Shown here: one piece after another, positions 41,760-53,135 of the stretch
Position numbering within the stretch: position 1 is the first letter of the stretch
Layout of the letters: every line of letters starts with the position of its first letter
Source of the DNA: Pohlia nutans
Lineage: Eukaryota > Streptophyta > Bryopsida > Bryales > Mniaceae
Assembly (NCBI GenBank): GCA_022496805.1
Contig: CM040086.1
Location: forward strand, 2,854,501-2,918,500
DNA: 64,000 nucleotides
Reading direction: 5' to 3'
The notes under the pieces: model-generated
Databases searched by the model: none
Told to the model about the DNA's origin: nothing
The model's input: the letters and a program-made list of their open reading frames with translations, nothing else
Program-made: the position numbers and the translations under genes

Positions 41760-44700
41760 CTATAGTTTTTCATCTTCCTCTTCATCTTGTTGATCATCCT
41801 CTAGTTCTTCTGAATTGAAGTGTTCTTCAAGGTCTTCAAGATGAAACCTTCCACTTCTGCGAAAGATTTTGATGCGCTTTCCAGCTACTGGTATACATAG
41901 AGAAGTTCCATCTAACTCACGGAGTGAATAAGTGCCATTGAGGTGCACTTTAATCACTACATAGGGTCCAAACCATCTTTTTGCAAATTTTCGCACCGTG
42001 CTGTGTTGATGCTCCAATGTGCTATCAAATACAAGGACCCAATCACCCTCTCTAATCTTCTTTCTTCTCATTCGGTGTGTTCTGTCAAAGCGCTCTTTGT
42101 TGCTCAGTCTTGCAGCTTTCATTTTCTCCAATGCAATCCCAACATCCTCTGGCAATCTTTCAAGTTGTTGGATGCGAAGCTCCAACAGTCTTTCTCTGCT
42201 TATGTCATCTTCCCATGCAAGAAACACCCATGTGGGAATATCGACCTCCACCGGCATGATTGGTTTCTGTCCATACATTAGTTCTACAGGCATGTAACCG
42301 GTAACCGTACTGTGTGTGGTTCTATCAGCCCACAGAGCAAACGGTAGCAATTTTGACCACATCTTAGGCTTTCCTTTACAAGCTTTGACTAAAGCATGAA
42401 TGATTGGGGGATGTCCCCTTTCAATCTTGCCATTGGCCTCAGGATTGTAAGCCGTTGTCAGCTTCAATTGCACACCATATCGGTTGAAAAATTCCTTGGC
42501 TTCAGCAGCATTTAATTCTCCTCTGTCAGCTCTCATCCGACCAATACTCCCGTACCGACTAAAAATGTCTTCAAGTATGAATCGGCAAACATTCACCGTT
42601 GTCTTGGTCCTCAAAGCTCTTCCTTCAACAAAATTTGAGAGTTCTTCTCGGGCCAAAACAAGGTATTTCATCCCCCACATTGCATTTGGCATAGCAACCA
42701 AATCAATCATCCATTGAAAATGGATTGCAATGGGATAGGTCGGATGCAATTCGTCTCTGTGTCGTACCTTGGATTGTAATTGGCACACCACACAACAAGC
42801 TACAAATTCTTCAACATGTTTGTATAACCCCTTCCACCAATATCTTTCCTTGATTTTTGTATAAGTGGCCCAAACTCCTCTATGACCGGCCCAAAGCGTA
42901 TCATGAAATTCTTGTAAAACTTTGGTCTTGGTCTGAAAGTCTCCCACCACCCTCAATGGCATTTCACCAAGTCTTTTTGCTCTCTTCCATAAAACCCCGT
43001 CTTTCAACAAATATCCATAAGACTGATGTCTGATGTCTTTGAATGTTTTATCCACCCAGCTTTCTTGCCGTTCCATGGTACTCAAATAGAGTCCAATGTC
43101 TCTTAATCTTCCTTCGTAGATCTCACTCTCGAAAGGCAAAGCTCCGGTGGATGAGCTTTCTCCATCTGTAATCATCACATAACCTCCATGTGACAATTCT
43201 TCATCACCTTCATTAGCCATCATATCCACTTCATTGAAATACCTTGTTCTAGACAACATATCGGCAACACAATTCTTTTTGCCTTCAATGTGAACTAAAA
43301 CAGGGTTCAAAGATTTGATGTAGGCTATCCACCGCAACATTGCAATGTCTGGTGAAGAACAATTTGCTATCATCCCCAGCAAAGGCAAGCAGTCAGTTTC
43401 TAACACCACCTCCGCTCCAATCAAGTAGTTTCTGTCAGCTTTTAGAGCTGTAAGAGCACCATATAATTCTCTTTTCACTTGTGGATATGCTCTCTGGCGA
43501 TCTGTCAAGATTCTTGCTCCAAATCGGATAGCAAATCTCTTCCCTTCTTCATCATCTTGTCCAATAGCCCATCCAATTGCAATTGGACTTGTGTCAACAG
43601 TCATAATCACCGGTCGTCCACAATTGTAGCTCACTTGTTTAAGAACCGGTGGTGACTGTAAAGTTCTTTTCAACTCTGCCATAGCCAAATCTTGCTCAAT
43701 TTGCCAAACAAACTTGTTCCTCTTGCGTAATAGCTTGTATAGAGGTTCCGATATATGAGCAAAATGAGGGATCCAAATTTGATAGAAGACACAGGCTCCT
43801 AAAAACCTCTTTACTTCAGTGACATTGCTACAGGCCATCATTCTCCCAATAGCATCCACCTTCTTAGGGTTAGGTTTCCTTCCATAAGAACCACATAAGT
43901 GTCCAACTACCAAAATCTCATCAACCCCAAACTTGGACTTGTCAATGGAGAGGGTCAAGTGCACCTCTTCAAGTCTGCTCAAGATTTTTGCCACGTCTTG
44001 TATATGATTAATCACAAAAGCTCTGCAACCATCATCTTGAACTGTTAAGTCTCTTTCTTTCTCCTCGCACCCTTTTATGGGAATGTCATCCACAAAAGGT
44101 ATGGTTTTGTCAGGCACAAAGTCTCTTAGAATTTGATTCATAGCACTCTGCATATGTGCCACTGAATTGGTAGCACCTTGAAGCAATGTACACATGCGCA
44201 TCAATCCAAGTGGAGTCTTCATGGTTGTCAAATCTCTGCTCTCAGCAGCTAGTTGGAATTGATCATAGCCAGAATATAGATCTCCAATGGAATATATTGC
44301 ATGCCCCGCAAACGCTTCTGCTACTTCATCAACAATAGGCCCTGAGCCTTTGTTTCTGATTGTTACTTTGTTTGCTGGCTGCATGTCTTGAATAAACCTC
44401 AATGCTCCTGACTTCTTTGGCACCGTGAACCATCGGTTTGAATACGGCGCCATTGAAGGCTCAAGTATGCCCATGTGCCTCTTTTCTTTGAGCAGCTCCA
44501 CTAGTTTTGGAAGTAGAGCTCTAGGCACAGGTATAGGCTTTAAATCCCATGGTACGTGTGGTACAGTAAAAATAACCATTGGTGTTACAACGTTTGGTTG
44601 TACACACCCAATTTCATCTGGCGAAGAAGCAAAGGCCTTTCCATGCATAGAAAGCATGTCTTGAAATTTCTTCTTCTCCGGCTCAGTCAAGAAATCATCT

Positions 44701-45278
44701 CCTCCAATCTTCAAGTTTGCCAAAGTCTCTTTGGTGAACTTGTGTCCAATTCTTCTTCCTTCTCTCAAACTTGGCTCCTTCTCAGCTTGTTTGACATGTT
44801 TATCAGTGTCAGGTGGTAACTGAGTAGCCACTGGCTTCACCTTTTTGGCCACAGTTTTGTACTTTGTATAAACTGTAGCTTCTGACCTCCATTCATCAAT
44901 TTTGGAATCACACAGCCTTGTCACTGCTGTAGAAATCTCATCATACATTGAACTTGTATGAACATTGACAAAGCAATGAGTAGCCGTATTCGCATCCTTG
45001 TTTGTCTTTATATCTTGCAAAGTCTGCAAGATATCATCTGGCATACCATTTTCTTCATAAATACCAGAAATGCCTTCATCTTCCTCTAGAACCTTCATTT
45101 TTTTTAGATTTTTCTCCATCTTTTTCACAAGCTTTCTATGTACATGGTCCAAGTCTTTGACATCAGAAAAGCTCACAATACCATCGTTTGTCACACTTGT
45201 AAATCCACACTTCACACCAGTATGTACAGTGGAGAATTTGTCAATCTTACTTCCCTTAGCACTCGTGGATCCCCACAT
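41760..45278 (-). CDS. pol: Ty3/gypsy pol (unit 2)
   Basis: Intact 1172-aa copy with all RT, RNase H and integrase residues described for unit 1. Differences seen: Thr instead of Ala in the A-D-M-L-S-R-(A/T)-R segment after RNase H (codon near 43245), and Lys instead of Glu at residue 1171 (near 41766). It keeps Ala-1056 and Ala-1099, as in unit 1. Confidence 0.95.
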   Translation of the reverse strand: MWGSTSAKGSKIDKFSTVHTGVKCGFTSVTNDGIVSFSDVKDLDHVHRKLVKKMEKNLKKMKVLEEDEGISGIYEENGMPDDILQTLQDIKTNKDANTATHCFVNVHTSSMYDEISTAVTRLCDSKIDEWRSEATVYTKYKTVAKKVKPVATQLPPDTDKHVKQAEKEPSLREGRRIGHKFTKETLANLKIGGDDFLTEPEKKKFQDMLSMHGKAFASSPDEIGCVQPNVVTPMVIFTVPHVPWDLKPIPVPRALLPKLVELLKEKRHMGILEPSMAPYSNRWFTVPKKSGALRFIQDMQPANKVTIRNKGSGPIVDEVAEAFAGHAIYSIGDLYSGYDQFQLAAESRDLTTMKTPLGLMRMCTLLQGATNSVAHMQSAMNQILRDFVPDKTIPFVDDIPIKGCEEKERDLTVQDDGCRAFVINHIQDVAKILSRLEEVHLTLSIDKSKFGVDEILVVGHLCGSYGRKPNPKKVDAIGRMMACSNVTEVKRFLGACVFYQIWIPHFAHISEPLYKLLRKRNKFVWQIEQDLAMAELKRTLQSPPVLKQVSYNCGRPVIMTVDTSPIAIGWAIGQDDEEGKRFAIRFGARILTDRQRAYPQVKRELYGALTALKADRNYLIGAEVVLETDCLPLLGMIANCSSPDIAMLRWIAYIKSLNPVLVHIEGKKNCVADMLSRTRYFNEVDMMANEGDEELSHGGYVMITDGESSSTGALPFESEIYEGRLRDIGLYLSTMERQESWVDKTFKDIRHQSYGYLLKDGVLWKRAKRLGEMPLRVVGDFQTKTKVLQEFHDTLWAGHRGVWATYTKIKERYWWKGLYKHVEEFVACCVVCQLQSKVRHRDELHPTYPIAIHFQWMIDLVAMPNAMWGMKYLVLAREELSNFVEGRALRTKTTVNVCRFILEDIFSRYGSIGRMRADRGELNAAEAKEFFNRYGVQLKLTTAYNPEANGKIERGHPPIIHALVKACKGKPKMWSKLLPFALWADRTTHSTVTGYMPVELMYGQKPIMPVEVDIPTWVFLAWEDDISRERLLELRIQQLERLPEDVGIALEKMKAARLSNKERFDRTHRMRRKKIREGDWVLVFDSTLEHQHSTVRKFAKRWFGPYVVIKVHLNGTYSLRELDGTSLCIPVAGKRIKIFRRSGRFHLEDLEEHFNSEELEDDQQDEEEDEKL

Positions 45279-45292
45279 TCCACGTGTGCCCT

Positions 45293-47710
45293 TTAGAAAT
45301 CCGGGAAGTTTAGAGAAGTCGGTAGCGGAACCTCTCTGAGTTGAAGTCGATGCCTCTCATTGTCAGGCTTCACTGTTAAGAATTGCACTGACTTCTTCCC
45401 ATCAAGACTCCTGATTCGGGCATAATGAGACCCGTTATCCAACACCTTGGTCTCCATTCTCGAAGCGGTGATGAAAGGTTGGCCCAAAATTACCGGATAG
45501 GCACTAAGGTTTTGAACAAAGAAATTTTTTTCAACTTCCACATCTCCAATCTTTGTGGGTATCGCAGGGCAAGCTCCATGTAATCGAGTCCGCCCGCTAT
45601 TGGCTGATTTCATGATCCAGCCATGGTCTATGTCAATTGGCCATTTGCCCTTCTCATAGACATTCCGAGACATAATGTTGATCTCAGAACCATGGTCAAC
45701 AAGGGCCAAAACATGTTCATCAAGCCCTCCCAGCTTCATTTTTGTCTCAGTGGTGGCTCTGGCCCAAAATGGTAGATCATACTCAATTCTTTCTTCATTT
45801 TCTCTCATGTTGGGAAGATCATAAGAGCACTCAAAAGTCTGTGTCTCATGGCCTTCATCCTTTGGAACTTCTTCTTTTTGAGTCACCTCATCACCCATCA
45901 TGACAAATACTTCACCAATCTCCATCTCTTCCTCTTCGGTCATGTGGGTGTCTAAAGCTTTGACCATCACAGCCTCAGCTGTCATTTGTCTCTTCCTCTT
46001 GATGATGTCAATGATTAGATCATGAAAATCTTTCTTTGCTATGCCAAGTGCTTCCCTCAAGGTGAATTCGATCTTGGCATCCAAGATCCTTTCCTCTAAT
46101 ATTCCCTTCATGTCAATAGAGGTCTCAATGTCTGACAGGAGCTTGTAAGTAGGCACTCTCCCCTTTGCCTTGCCAGAATCTCCTTTCTCTTGGCCCTTTT
46201 TGCTATCACTGGACTGCCCCCAATCCTTCTCAGGTAGTGGTGCATCTCCTGGATGTACAGTGCTAGGGCTTGCTGTCTTTGAGCGTGTAGGAACCCTCTT
46301 CCTCATTTCTGTATCAGGATCATTTTGTAATTGAATTCTCCTCTTTGATACTGGCTCCTCACTATTCTCAGCGTCAAGTCTTCCACGTTTCTCTTCAACT
46401 GAGGCCTCATGCAGCTCATCAGTGTCCTTCCCTTCATTCATAAATGCTCTGATGCTACTAGCATCTACTGGGTCTTCCCATCCAGTTGCTTTCCTGATGG
46501 CTTGAGCCCCTCTCTTCATCAGTACGTTTTCTTGAATAGATGAAGCACTAATTGAATGCTCCTCTATCTCAATGTGGTATGCATCAGCTTCATGCACTTG
46601 CACAGAGCTAGATCTTGCCATCCTTTCTTCCACAAGCCTCTTCATTCCTCCTCTCCCAAAGTTGGTTGCCAACGAAGAGCCTGTAGAGGCATCATGAATC
46701 TTCCCATCTTTGTAGAAGACAAGAACATTCTTGAGTGTCTCTTCATAGGATTCACACCCTCTCAGAGTATGTTCAGTCTCCTCATCACACCAAACACACC
46801 TCCTTGCATATTTTCTAGCACCTTCAGATGGTTGTGAAGGAGAAGCTCCTCTGGCCTTCTTCAATTCACTAAACTCCACCCTTAGCTCTCGAAAACCCTT
46901 GATAAGCTCCTCAAGGGCATTTCCTTCAGTGCTCTTAGCAGCCTTGAAGGTGCTTCCCGAACTTGTTGACGGTGTCGGAGCAAAAGACACTTTAAGAGGC
47001 TTTGGTATCTGAATAGGCTCAGTATCACTCCTCCCTTCAACACCTCTTGACCTTACACGCTGTTGTTTGGCCAAAAGAACCACGGTTTCTTCAACCCTCC
47101 TCCAATCGTTGGTGAAACCACCTTCCGTGGTACGATCTCCAAGTAGTAGAAGAAGTCTGTCTTCCAATGCAACATCAGTTGCTTGGAGGAAAAGCTCAGC
47201 CTTCCTGGAATCTAGAAGGCGTCTCTCTGCCATAGGTAATTGGCCAAACTTCTTCTCAAAATCTCTCAACAGCTCATTGGGACCCATCGTGTTTCCCGGC
47301 CGTTGCTCCACCCACTCAAGAAAAGATCTCTTCGTCATCCTCTCTGAGTCTTCATCAAAATACTCATCACGGAGCCGTTCAGCAAACTCCACCCATGAGA
47401 CAACAGCTTCACGGATCTCTTGCACTCGGTCACGGATATAAGGCTCAACCGCCACATCAAAAGTGTGCATCATCTGATTGTCATCAGCCTGATGCACTTC
47501 CATCTCACAAACGTAGGTTCGCAAGAACTTAGAGATGTTCTTGCCATCAAACCTTCCAATCTTGGAAACAACAGCCTTGAGAGCCTTGGTGGCACCTTGT
47601 CCACCCTGAGTTGACCTCTGTTGCTCCATAAACAAGGCCAATGCCCCTAAAATGTTCTCCATCGGAAACTGCACTCCAACGGTGGCGGCAGTCTCTTCAC
47701 GGTCTCCCAT
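45293..47710 (-). CDS. gag: Ty3/gypsy gag-protease (unit 2)
   Basis: Intact 805-aa copy. The protein is identical to unit 1, including the C-X2-C-X5-H-X4-C knuckle and the D-H-G protease triplet. Confidence 0.92.
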   Translation of the reverse strand: MGDREETAATVGVQFPMENILGALALFMEQQRSTQGGQGATKALKAVVSKIGRFDGKNISKFLRTYVCEMEVHQADDNQMMHTFDVAVEPYIRDRVQEIREAVVSWVEFAERLRDEYFDEDSERMTKRSFLEWVEQRPGNTMGPNELLRDFEKKFGQLPMAERRLLDSRKAELFLQATDVALEDRLLLLLGDRTTEGGFTNDWRRVEETVVLLAKQQRVRSRGVEGRSDTEPIQIPKPLKVSFAPTPSTSSGSTFKAAKSTEGNALEELIKGFRELRVEFSELKKARGASPSQPSEGARKYARRCVWCDEETEHTLRGCESYEETLKNVLVFYKDGKIHDASTGSSLATNFGRGGMKRLVEERMARSSSVQVHEADAYHIEIEEHSISASSIQENVLMKRGAQAIRKATGWEDPVDASSIRAFMNEGKDTDELHEASVEEKRGRLDAENSEEPVSKRRIQLQNDPDTEMRKRVPTRSKTASPSTVHPGDAPLPEKDWGQSSDSKKGQEKGDSGKAKGRVPTYKLLSDIETSIDMKGILEERILDAKIEFTLREALGIAKKDFHDLIIDIIKRKRQMTAEAVMVKALDTHMTEEEEMEIGEVFVMMGDEVTQKEEVPKDEGHETQTFECSYDLPNMRENEERIEYDLPFWARATTETKMKLGGLDEHVLALVDHGSEINIMSRNVYEKGKWPIDIDHGWIMKSANSGRTRLHGACPAIPTKIGDVEVEKNFFVQNLSAYPVILGQPFITASRMETKVLDNGSHYARIRSLDGKKSVQFLTVKPDNERHRLQLREVPLPTSLNFPDF

Positions 47711-47741
47711 AGCAACAATCTCACCAGTCGCCTCAAAGCTC

Positions 47742-47758
47742 TCTCAGTGGAAGCACCA
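47742..47758 (-). other. Primer-binding site, unit 2
   Basis: Identical to the site of unit 1. Confidence 0.65.
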
Positions 47759-47761
47759 ATA

Positions 47762-49323
47762 TGTCGGGTAGAGAGGAGCGCGCTCTGAGAATTCGCGGGG
47801 AATCTGGCTGCGACACGATGACCAGATAGCTTGGGAGATCGGTCTTGTCTTCAATTCTTGTACTCTTCAAATCTTCAAATCTCTTCCCAGTCCTATCCTG
47901 CAATGGCTCTAAAAGGTTTAAGGGTAAGGGTGGGGTAATAAGAAACCACGGGCCTCGGACGGGTAAAACGGGACGGCCAGACCACGAGCTGAAACCGTCC
48001 GAAAGATGGTTCCTAAATTTCAAACCCACGGTGACCAGCAAACGTGCCTCACCGGTGGGAACAACATAAACACGACCGTGTGGGTGATCAATCCCACTTC
48101 GCCGCAACAAAGTTTACAAAACAAAATTGAAAACAACTAGCCTCCAAAACCGGCTGGGAATAACAATAAAAAACAACGAGCCTCCAAAACCGGCTAGGAA
48201 CAACAATAAAAGACAACGAGCCACAAGCCACAACACACAAATGTTCTCGTCTTCTTGTCTTGAAGTCTTCAAATCTTCTTCCTTTAAAGTCTCAAAGTGT
48301 TTAAAAACACAAAGAAACCTTCAAGGCAATCTTCTATTGTGGCTGCGAGCTTCTAATTGATGCTACAGATGGCTCAAGTCTCCAAAAGCTAAGTATAATA
48401 GCTTTTTGAAAAGCTAAAACAACAAACTGACACTCCTCAAAATTTCAATTGAATCTAAGTTACTGTCCAAAAGTTATAAGAGAGCAAAGTGGAAGCTTTA
48501 TTTTTCTTTTGACAACCAACCTCCGCCTCTTTATATCTTCATAACTTTTGATATAAAGCTCTTACATACAAGTGCAATAGCATTTTGGAAAGCTAATGCA
48601 AACTACTACAATATGTATAATTTTTATAGAAACCCTAAACTCTGTCCATAAGTTATGGCTAATCAAAGTTTCGGTCTCTTTATTTTTAGAGAGTTTCAAC
48701 TTCTCAACTTCAACACACAACAACTCCTTCAATAAAACTCCAAATAGATTGAGTGATAGCAATCTGGAGAGCTAATCTCATAGACTATCAGTCCTGTAGA
48801 TTTCAAAAGAAATTATCACAGTGACCAAAAGTTATGGTCCTCGAAGTCTTAGCTTCCTTCTTTCCAAAGGCAGTCAACCTCCACGCCTTCACACCTTCAT
48901 AACTTCCTCTTCGGAACTCCAAATCATAAAAGTAATAACTTTTTGGAAAGCTATTACAATGATACATACACTCTCAAAATTGCAAAGCAAGTTGATACAC
49001 ACAACAAAAGTTGTGGCTCGTCGAAACCTCTGCCCTCTCAATGGACGGCCAAGGGTTTCCACAAACTTCCAACCTTCACAACTTTTGCAATACAATTCCA
49101 AATTCAACTTATAAGATCAATTCGGAAAGGTCTCATTACAAGGAACAATCTCTCAAAATTTCAATTTAAACAAAGTCTTGCTCAATGAGCTACATCAAGT
49201 CGAAATTCTGCCTCCAAAGCTCTCACTATTCACACACACAAAAAAACTCCCGACAATCTTCAAAACCCCAAGACCTCACTAAATCTCATCCAATCAAAGG
49301 TGGCGGTGGGGCACATATGCCCA
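47762..49323 (-). repeat. LTR 3, shared by units 2 and 3
   Basis: Carries two private variants (AAAGCTAATGC near 48591 and CATAGACTATC near 48783), GACGGCCAGACC near 47976, and CTGGAGAGC near 48764 as in LTR 1. Confidence 0.88.
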
Positions 49324-49325
49324 AG

Positions 49326-49334
49326 CTCCCCTTT
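49326..49334 (-). other. Polypurine tract, unit 3
   Basis: Same tract and LTR junction as in unit 1. Confidence 0.55.
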
Positions 49335-49602
49335 GAAGCTTCAAAGAAGGTACTTTTTCCCCCCCTTCCTATTCACACCTTTCAAACTACCTAATCCTTT
49401 GATGATTTAATTAAAACGAAAGACAAACTATATGTACTATTTTCATTCCGCTACTCCATTCATTGAAAATACAAAGCTTAGAGCATATATGTACACGATG
49501 GAAGCATTTCCATCACGACATGCACCCTCTCTAAACCTGCACATCCTCCGGTATGTGCCACGTTTAGCCCTCCTCGCTGTCTTGATTGTCATCAATTGCA
49601 TC

Positions 49603-52600
49603 CTATAGTTCTTCATCTTCCTCTTCATCTTGTTGATCATCCTCTAGTTCTTCTGAATTGAAGTGTTCTTCAAGGTCTTCAAGATGAAACCTTCCACTTC
49701 TGCGAAAGATTTTGATGCGCTTTCCAGCTACTGGTATACATAGAGAAGTTCCATCTAACTCACGGAGTGAATAAGTGCCATTGAGGTGCACTTTAATCAC
49801 TACATAGGGTCCAAACCATCTTTTTGAAAATTTTCGCACCGTGCTGTGTTGATGCTCCAATGTGCTATCAAATACAAGGACCCAATCACCCTCTCTAATC
49901 TTCTTTCTTCTCATTCGGTGTGTTCTGTCAAAGCGCTCTTTGTTGCTCAGTCTTGCAACTTTCATTTTCTCCAATGCAATCCCAACATCCTCTGGCAATC
50001 TTTCAAGTTGTTGGATGCGAAGCTCCAACAGTCTTTCTCTGCTTATGTCATCTTCCCATGCAAGAAACACCCATGTGGGAATATCGACCTCCACCGGCAT
50101 GATTGGTTTCTGTCCATACATTAGTTCTACAGGCATGTAACCGGTAACCGTACTGTGTGTGGTTCTATCAGCCCACAGAGCAAACGGTAGCAATTTTGAC
50201 CACATCTTAGGCTTTCCTTTACAAGCTTTGACTAAAGCATGAATGATTGGGGGATGTCCCCTTTCAATCTTGCCATTGGCCTCAGGATTGTAAGCCGTTG
50301 TCAGCTTCAATTGCACACCATATCGGTTGAAAAATTCCTTGGCTTCAGCAGCATTTAATTCTCCTCTGTCAGCTCTCATCCGACCAATACTCCCGTACCG
50401 ACTAAAAATGTCTTCAAGTATGAATCGGCAAACATTCACCGTTGTCTTGGTCCTCAAAGCTCTTCCTTCAACAAAATTTGAGAGTTCTTCTCGGGCCAAA
50501 ACAAGGTATTTCATCCCCCACATTGCATTTGGCATAGCAACCAAATCAATCATCCATTGAAAATGGATTGCAATGGGATAGGTCGGATGCAATTCGTCTC
50601 TGTGTCGTACCTTGGATTGTAATTGGCACACCACACAACAAGCTACAAATTCTTCAACATGTTTGTATAACCCCTTCCACCAATATCTTTCCTTGATTTT
50701 TGTATAAGTGGCCCAAACTCCTCTATGACCGGCCCAAAGCGTATCATGAAATTCTTGTAAAACTTTGGTCTTGGTCTGAAAGTCTCCCACCACCCTCAAT
50801 GGCATTTCACCAAGTCTTTTTGCTCTCTTCCATAAAACCCCGTCTTTCAACAAATATCCATAAGACTGATGTCTGATGTCTTTGAATGTTTTATCCACCC
50901 AGCTTTCTTGCCGTTCCATGGTACTCAAATAGAGTCCAATGTCTCTTAATCTTCCTTCGTAGATCTCACTCTCGAAAGGCAAAGCTCCGGTGGATGAGCT
51001 TTCTCCATCTGTAATCATCACATAACCTCCATGTGACAATTCTTCATCACCTTCATTAGCCATCATATCCACTTCATTGAAATACCTTGTTCTAGACAAC
51101 ATATCGGCAACACAATTCTTTTTGCCTTCAATGTGAACTAAAACAGGGTTCAAAGATTTGATGTAGGCTATCCACCGCAACATTGCAATGTCTGGTGAAG
51201 AACAATTTGCTATCATCCCCAGCAAAGGCAAGCAGTCAGTTTCTAACACCACCTCCGCTCCAATCAAGTAGTTTCTGTCAGCTTTTAGAGCTGTAAGAGC
51301 ACCATATAATTCTCTTTTCACTTGTGGATATGCTCTCTGGCGATCTGTCAAGATTCTTGCTCCAAATCGGATAGCAAATCTCTTCCCTTCTTCATCATCT
51401 TGTCCAATAGCCCATCCAATTGCAATTGGACTTGTGTCAACAGTCATAATCACCGGTCGTCCACAATTGTAGCTCACTTGTTTAAGAACCGGTGGTGACT
51501 GTAAAGTTCTTTTCAACTCTGCCATAGCCAAATCTTGCTCAATTTGCCAAACAAACTTGTTCCTCTTGCGTAATAGCTTGTATAGAGGTTCCGATATATG
51601 AGCAAAATGAGGGATCCAAATTTGATAGAAGACACAGGCTCCTAAAAACCTCTTTACTTCAGTGACATTGCTACAGGCCATCATTCTCCCAATAGCATCC
51701 ACCTTCTTAGGGTTAGGTTTCCTTCCATAAGAACCACATAAGTGTCCAACTACCAAAATCTCATCAACCCCAAACTTGGACTTGTCAATGGAGAGGGTCA
51801 AGTGCACCTCTTCAAGTCTGCTCAAGATTTTTGCCACGTCTTGTATATGATTAATCACAAAAGCTCTGCAACCATCATCTTGAACTGTTAAGTCTCTTTC
51901 TTTCTCCTCGCACCCTTTTATGGGAATGTCATCCACAAAAGGTATGGTTTTGTCAGGCACAAAGTCTCTTAGAATTTGATTCATAGCACTCTGCATATGT
52001 GCCACTGAATTGGTAGCACCTTGAAGCAATGTACACATGCGCATCAATCCAAGTGGAGTCTTCATGGTTGTCAAATCTCTGCTCTCAGCAGCTAGTTGGA
52101 ATTGATCATAGCCAGAATATAGATCTCCAATGGAATATATTGCATGCCCCGCAAACGCTTCTGCTACTTCATCAACAATAGGCCCTGAGCCTTTGTTTCT
52201 GATTGTTACTTTGTTTGCTGGCTGCATGTCTTGAATAAACCTCAATGCTCCTGACTTCTTTGGCACCGTGAACCATCGGTTTGAATACGGCGCCATTGAA
52301 GGCTCAAGTATGCCCATGTGCCTCTTTTCTTTGAGCAGCTCCACTAGTTTTGGAAGTAGAGCTCTAGGCACAGGTATAGGCTTTAAATCCCATGGTACGT
52401 GTGGTACAGTAAAAATAACCATTGGTGTTACAACGTTTGGTTGTACACACCCAATTTCATCTGGCGAAGAAGCAAAGGCCTTTCCATGCATAGAAAGCAT
52501 GTCTTGAAATTTCTTCTTCTCCGGCTCAGTCAAGAAATCATCTCCTCCAATCTTCAAGTTTGCCAAAGTCTCTTTGGTGAACTTGTGTCCAATTCTTCTT

Positions 52601-53121
52601 CCTTCTCTCAAACTTGGCTCCTTCTCAGCTTGTTTGACATGTTTATCAGTGTCAGGTGGTAACTGAGTAGCCACTGGCTTCACCTTTTTGGCCACAGTTT
52701 TGTACTTTGTATAAACTGTAGCTTCTGACCTCCATTCATCAATTTTGGAATCACACAGCCTTGTCACTGCTGTAGAAATCTCATCATACATTGAACTTGT
52801 ATGAACATTGACAAAGCAATGAGTAGCCGTATTCGCATCCTTGTTTGTCTTTATATCTTGCAAAGTCTGCAAGATATCATCTGGCATACCATTTTCTTCA
52901 TAAATACCAGAAATGCCTTCATCTTCCTCTAGAACCTTCATTTTTTTTAGATTTTTCTCCATCTTTTTCACAAGCTTTCTATGTACATGGTCCAAGTCTT
53001 TGACATCAGAAAAGCTCACAATACCATCGTTTGTCACACTTGTAAATCCACACTTCACACCAGTATGTACAGTGGAGAATTTGTCAATCTTACTTCCCTT
53101 AGCACTCGTGGATCCCCACAT
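49603..53121 (-). CDS. pol: Ty3/gypsy pol (unit 3)
   Basis: Intact 1172-aa copy. It shares Thr in the A-D-M-L-S-R-T-R segment with unit 2. With unit 4 it shares Val at residue 1056 (K-M-K-V-A) and Ser at 1099 (K-F-S-K-R-W-F). Catalytic residues are unchanged. Confidence 0.95.
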   Translation of the reverse strand: MWGSTSAKGSKIDKFSTVHTGVKCGFTSVTNDGIVSFSDVKDLDHVHRKLVKKMEKNLKKMKVLEEDEGISGIYEENGMPDDILQTLQDIKTNKDANTATHCFVNVHTSSMYDEISTAVTRLCDSKIDEWRSEATVYTKYKTVAKKVKPVATQLPPDTDKHVKQAEKEPSLREGRRIGHKFTKETLANLKIGGDDFLTEPEKKKFQDMLSMHGKAFASSPDEIGCVQPNVVTPMVIFTVPHVPWDLKPIPVPRALLPKLVELLKEKRHMGILEPSMAPYSNRWFTVPKKSGALRFIQDMQPANKVTIRNKGSGPIVDEVAEAFAGHAIYSIGDLYSGYDQFQLAAESRDLTTMKTPLGLMRMCTLLQGATNSVAHMQSAMNQILRDFVPDKTIPFVDDIPIKGCEEKERDLTVQDDGCRAFVINHIQDVAKILSRLEEVHLTLSIDKSKFGVDEILVVGHLCGSYGRKPNPKKVDAIGRMMACSNVTEVKRFLGACVFYQIWIPHFAHISEPLYKLLRKRNKFVWQIEQDLAMAELKRTLQSPPVLKQVSYNCGRPVIMTVDTSPIAIGWAIGQDDEEGKRFAIRFGARILTDRQRAYPQVKRELYGALTALKADRNYLIGAEVVLETDCLPLLGMIANCSSPDIAMLRWIAYIKSLNPVLVHIEGKKNCVADMLSRTRYFNEVDMMANEGDEELSHGGYVMITDGESSSTGALPFESEIYEGRLRDIGLYLSTMERQESWVDKTFKDIRHQSYGYLLKDGVLWKRAKRLGEMPLRVVGDFQTKTKVLQEFHDTLWAGHRGVWATYTKIKERYWWKGLYKHVEEFVACCVVCQLQSKVRHRDELHPTYPIAIHFQWMIDLVAMPNAMWGMKYLVLAREELSNFVEGRALRTKTTVNVCRFILEDIFSRYGSIGRMRADRGELNAAEAKEFFNRYGVQLKLTTAYNPEANGKIERGHPPIIHALVKACKGKPKMWSKLLPFALWADRTTHSTVTGYMPVELMYGQKPIMPVEVDIPTWVFLAWEDDISRERLLELRIQQLERLPEDVGIALEKMKVARLSNKERFDRTHRMRRKKIREGDWVLVFDSTLEHQHSTVRKFSKRWFGPYVVIKVHLNGTYSLRELDGTSLCIPVAGKRIKIFRRSGRFHLEDLEEHFNSEELEDDQQDEEEDEEL

Positions 53122-53135
53122 TCCACGTGTGCCCT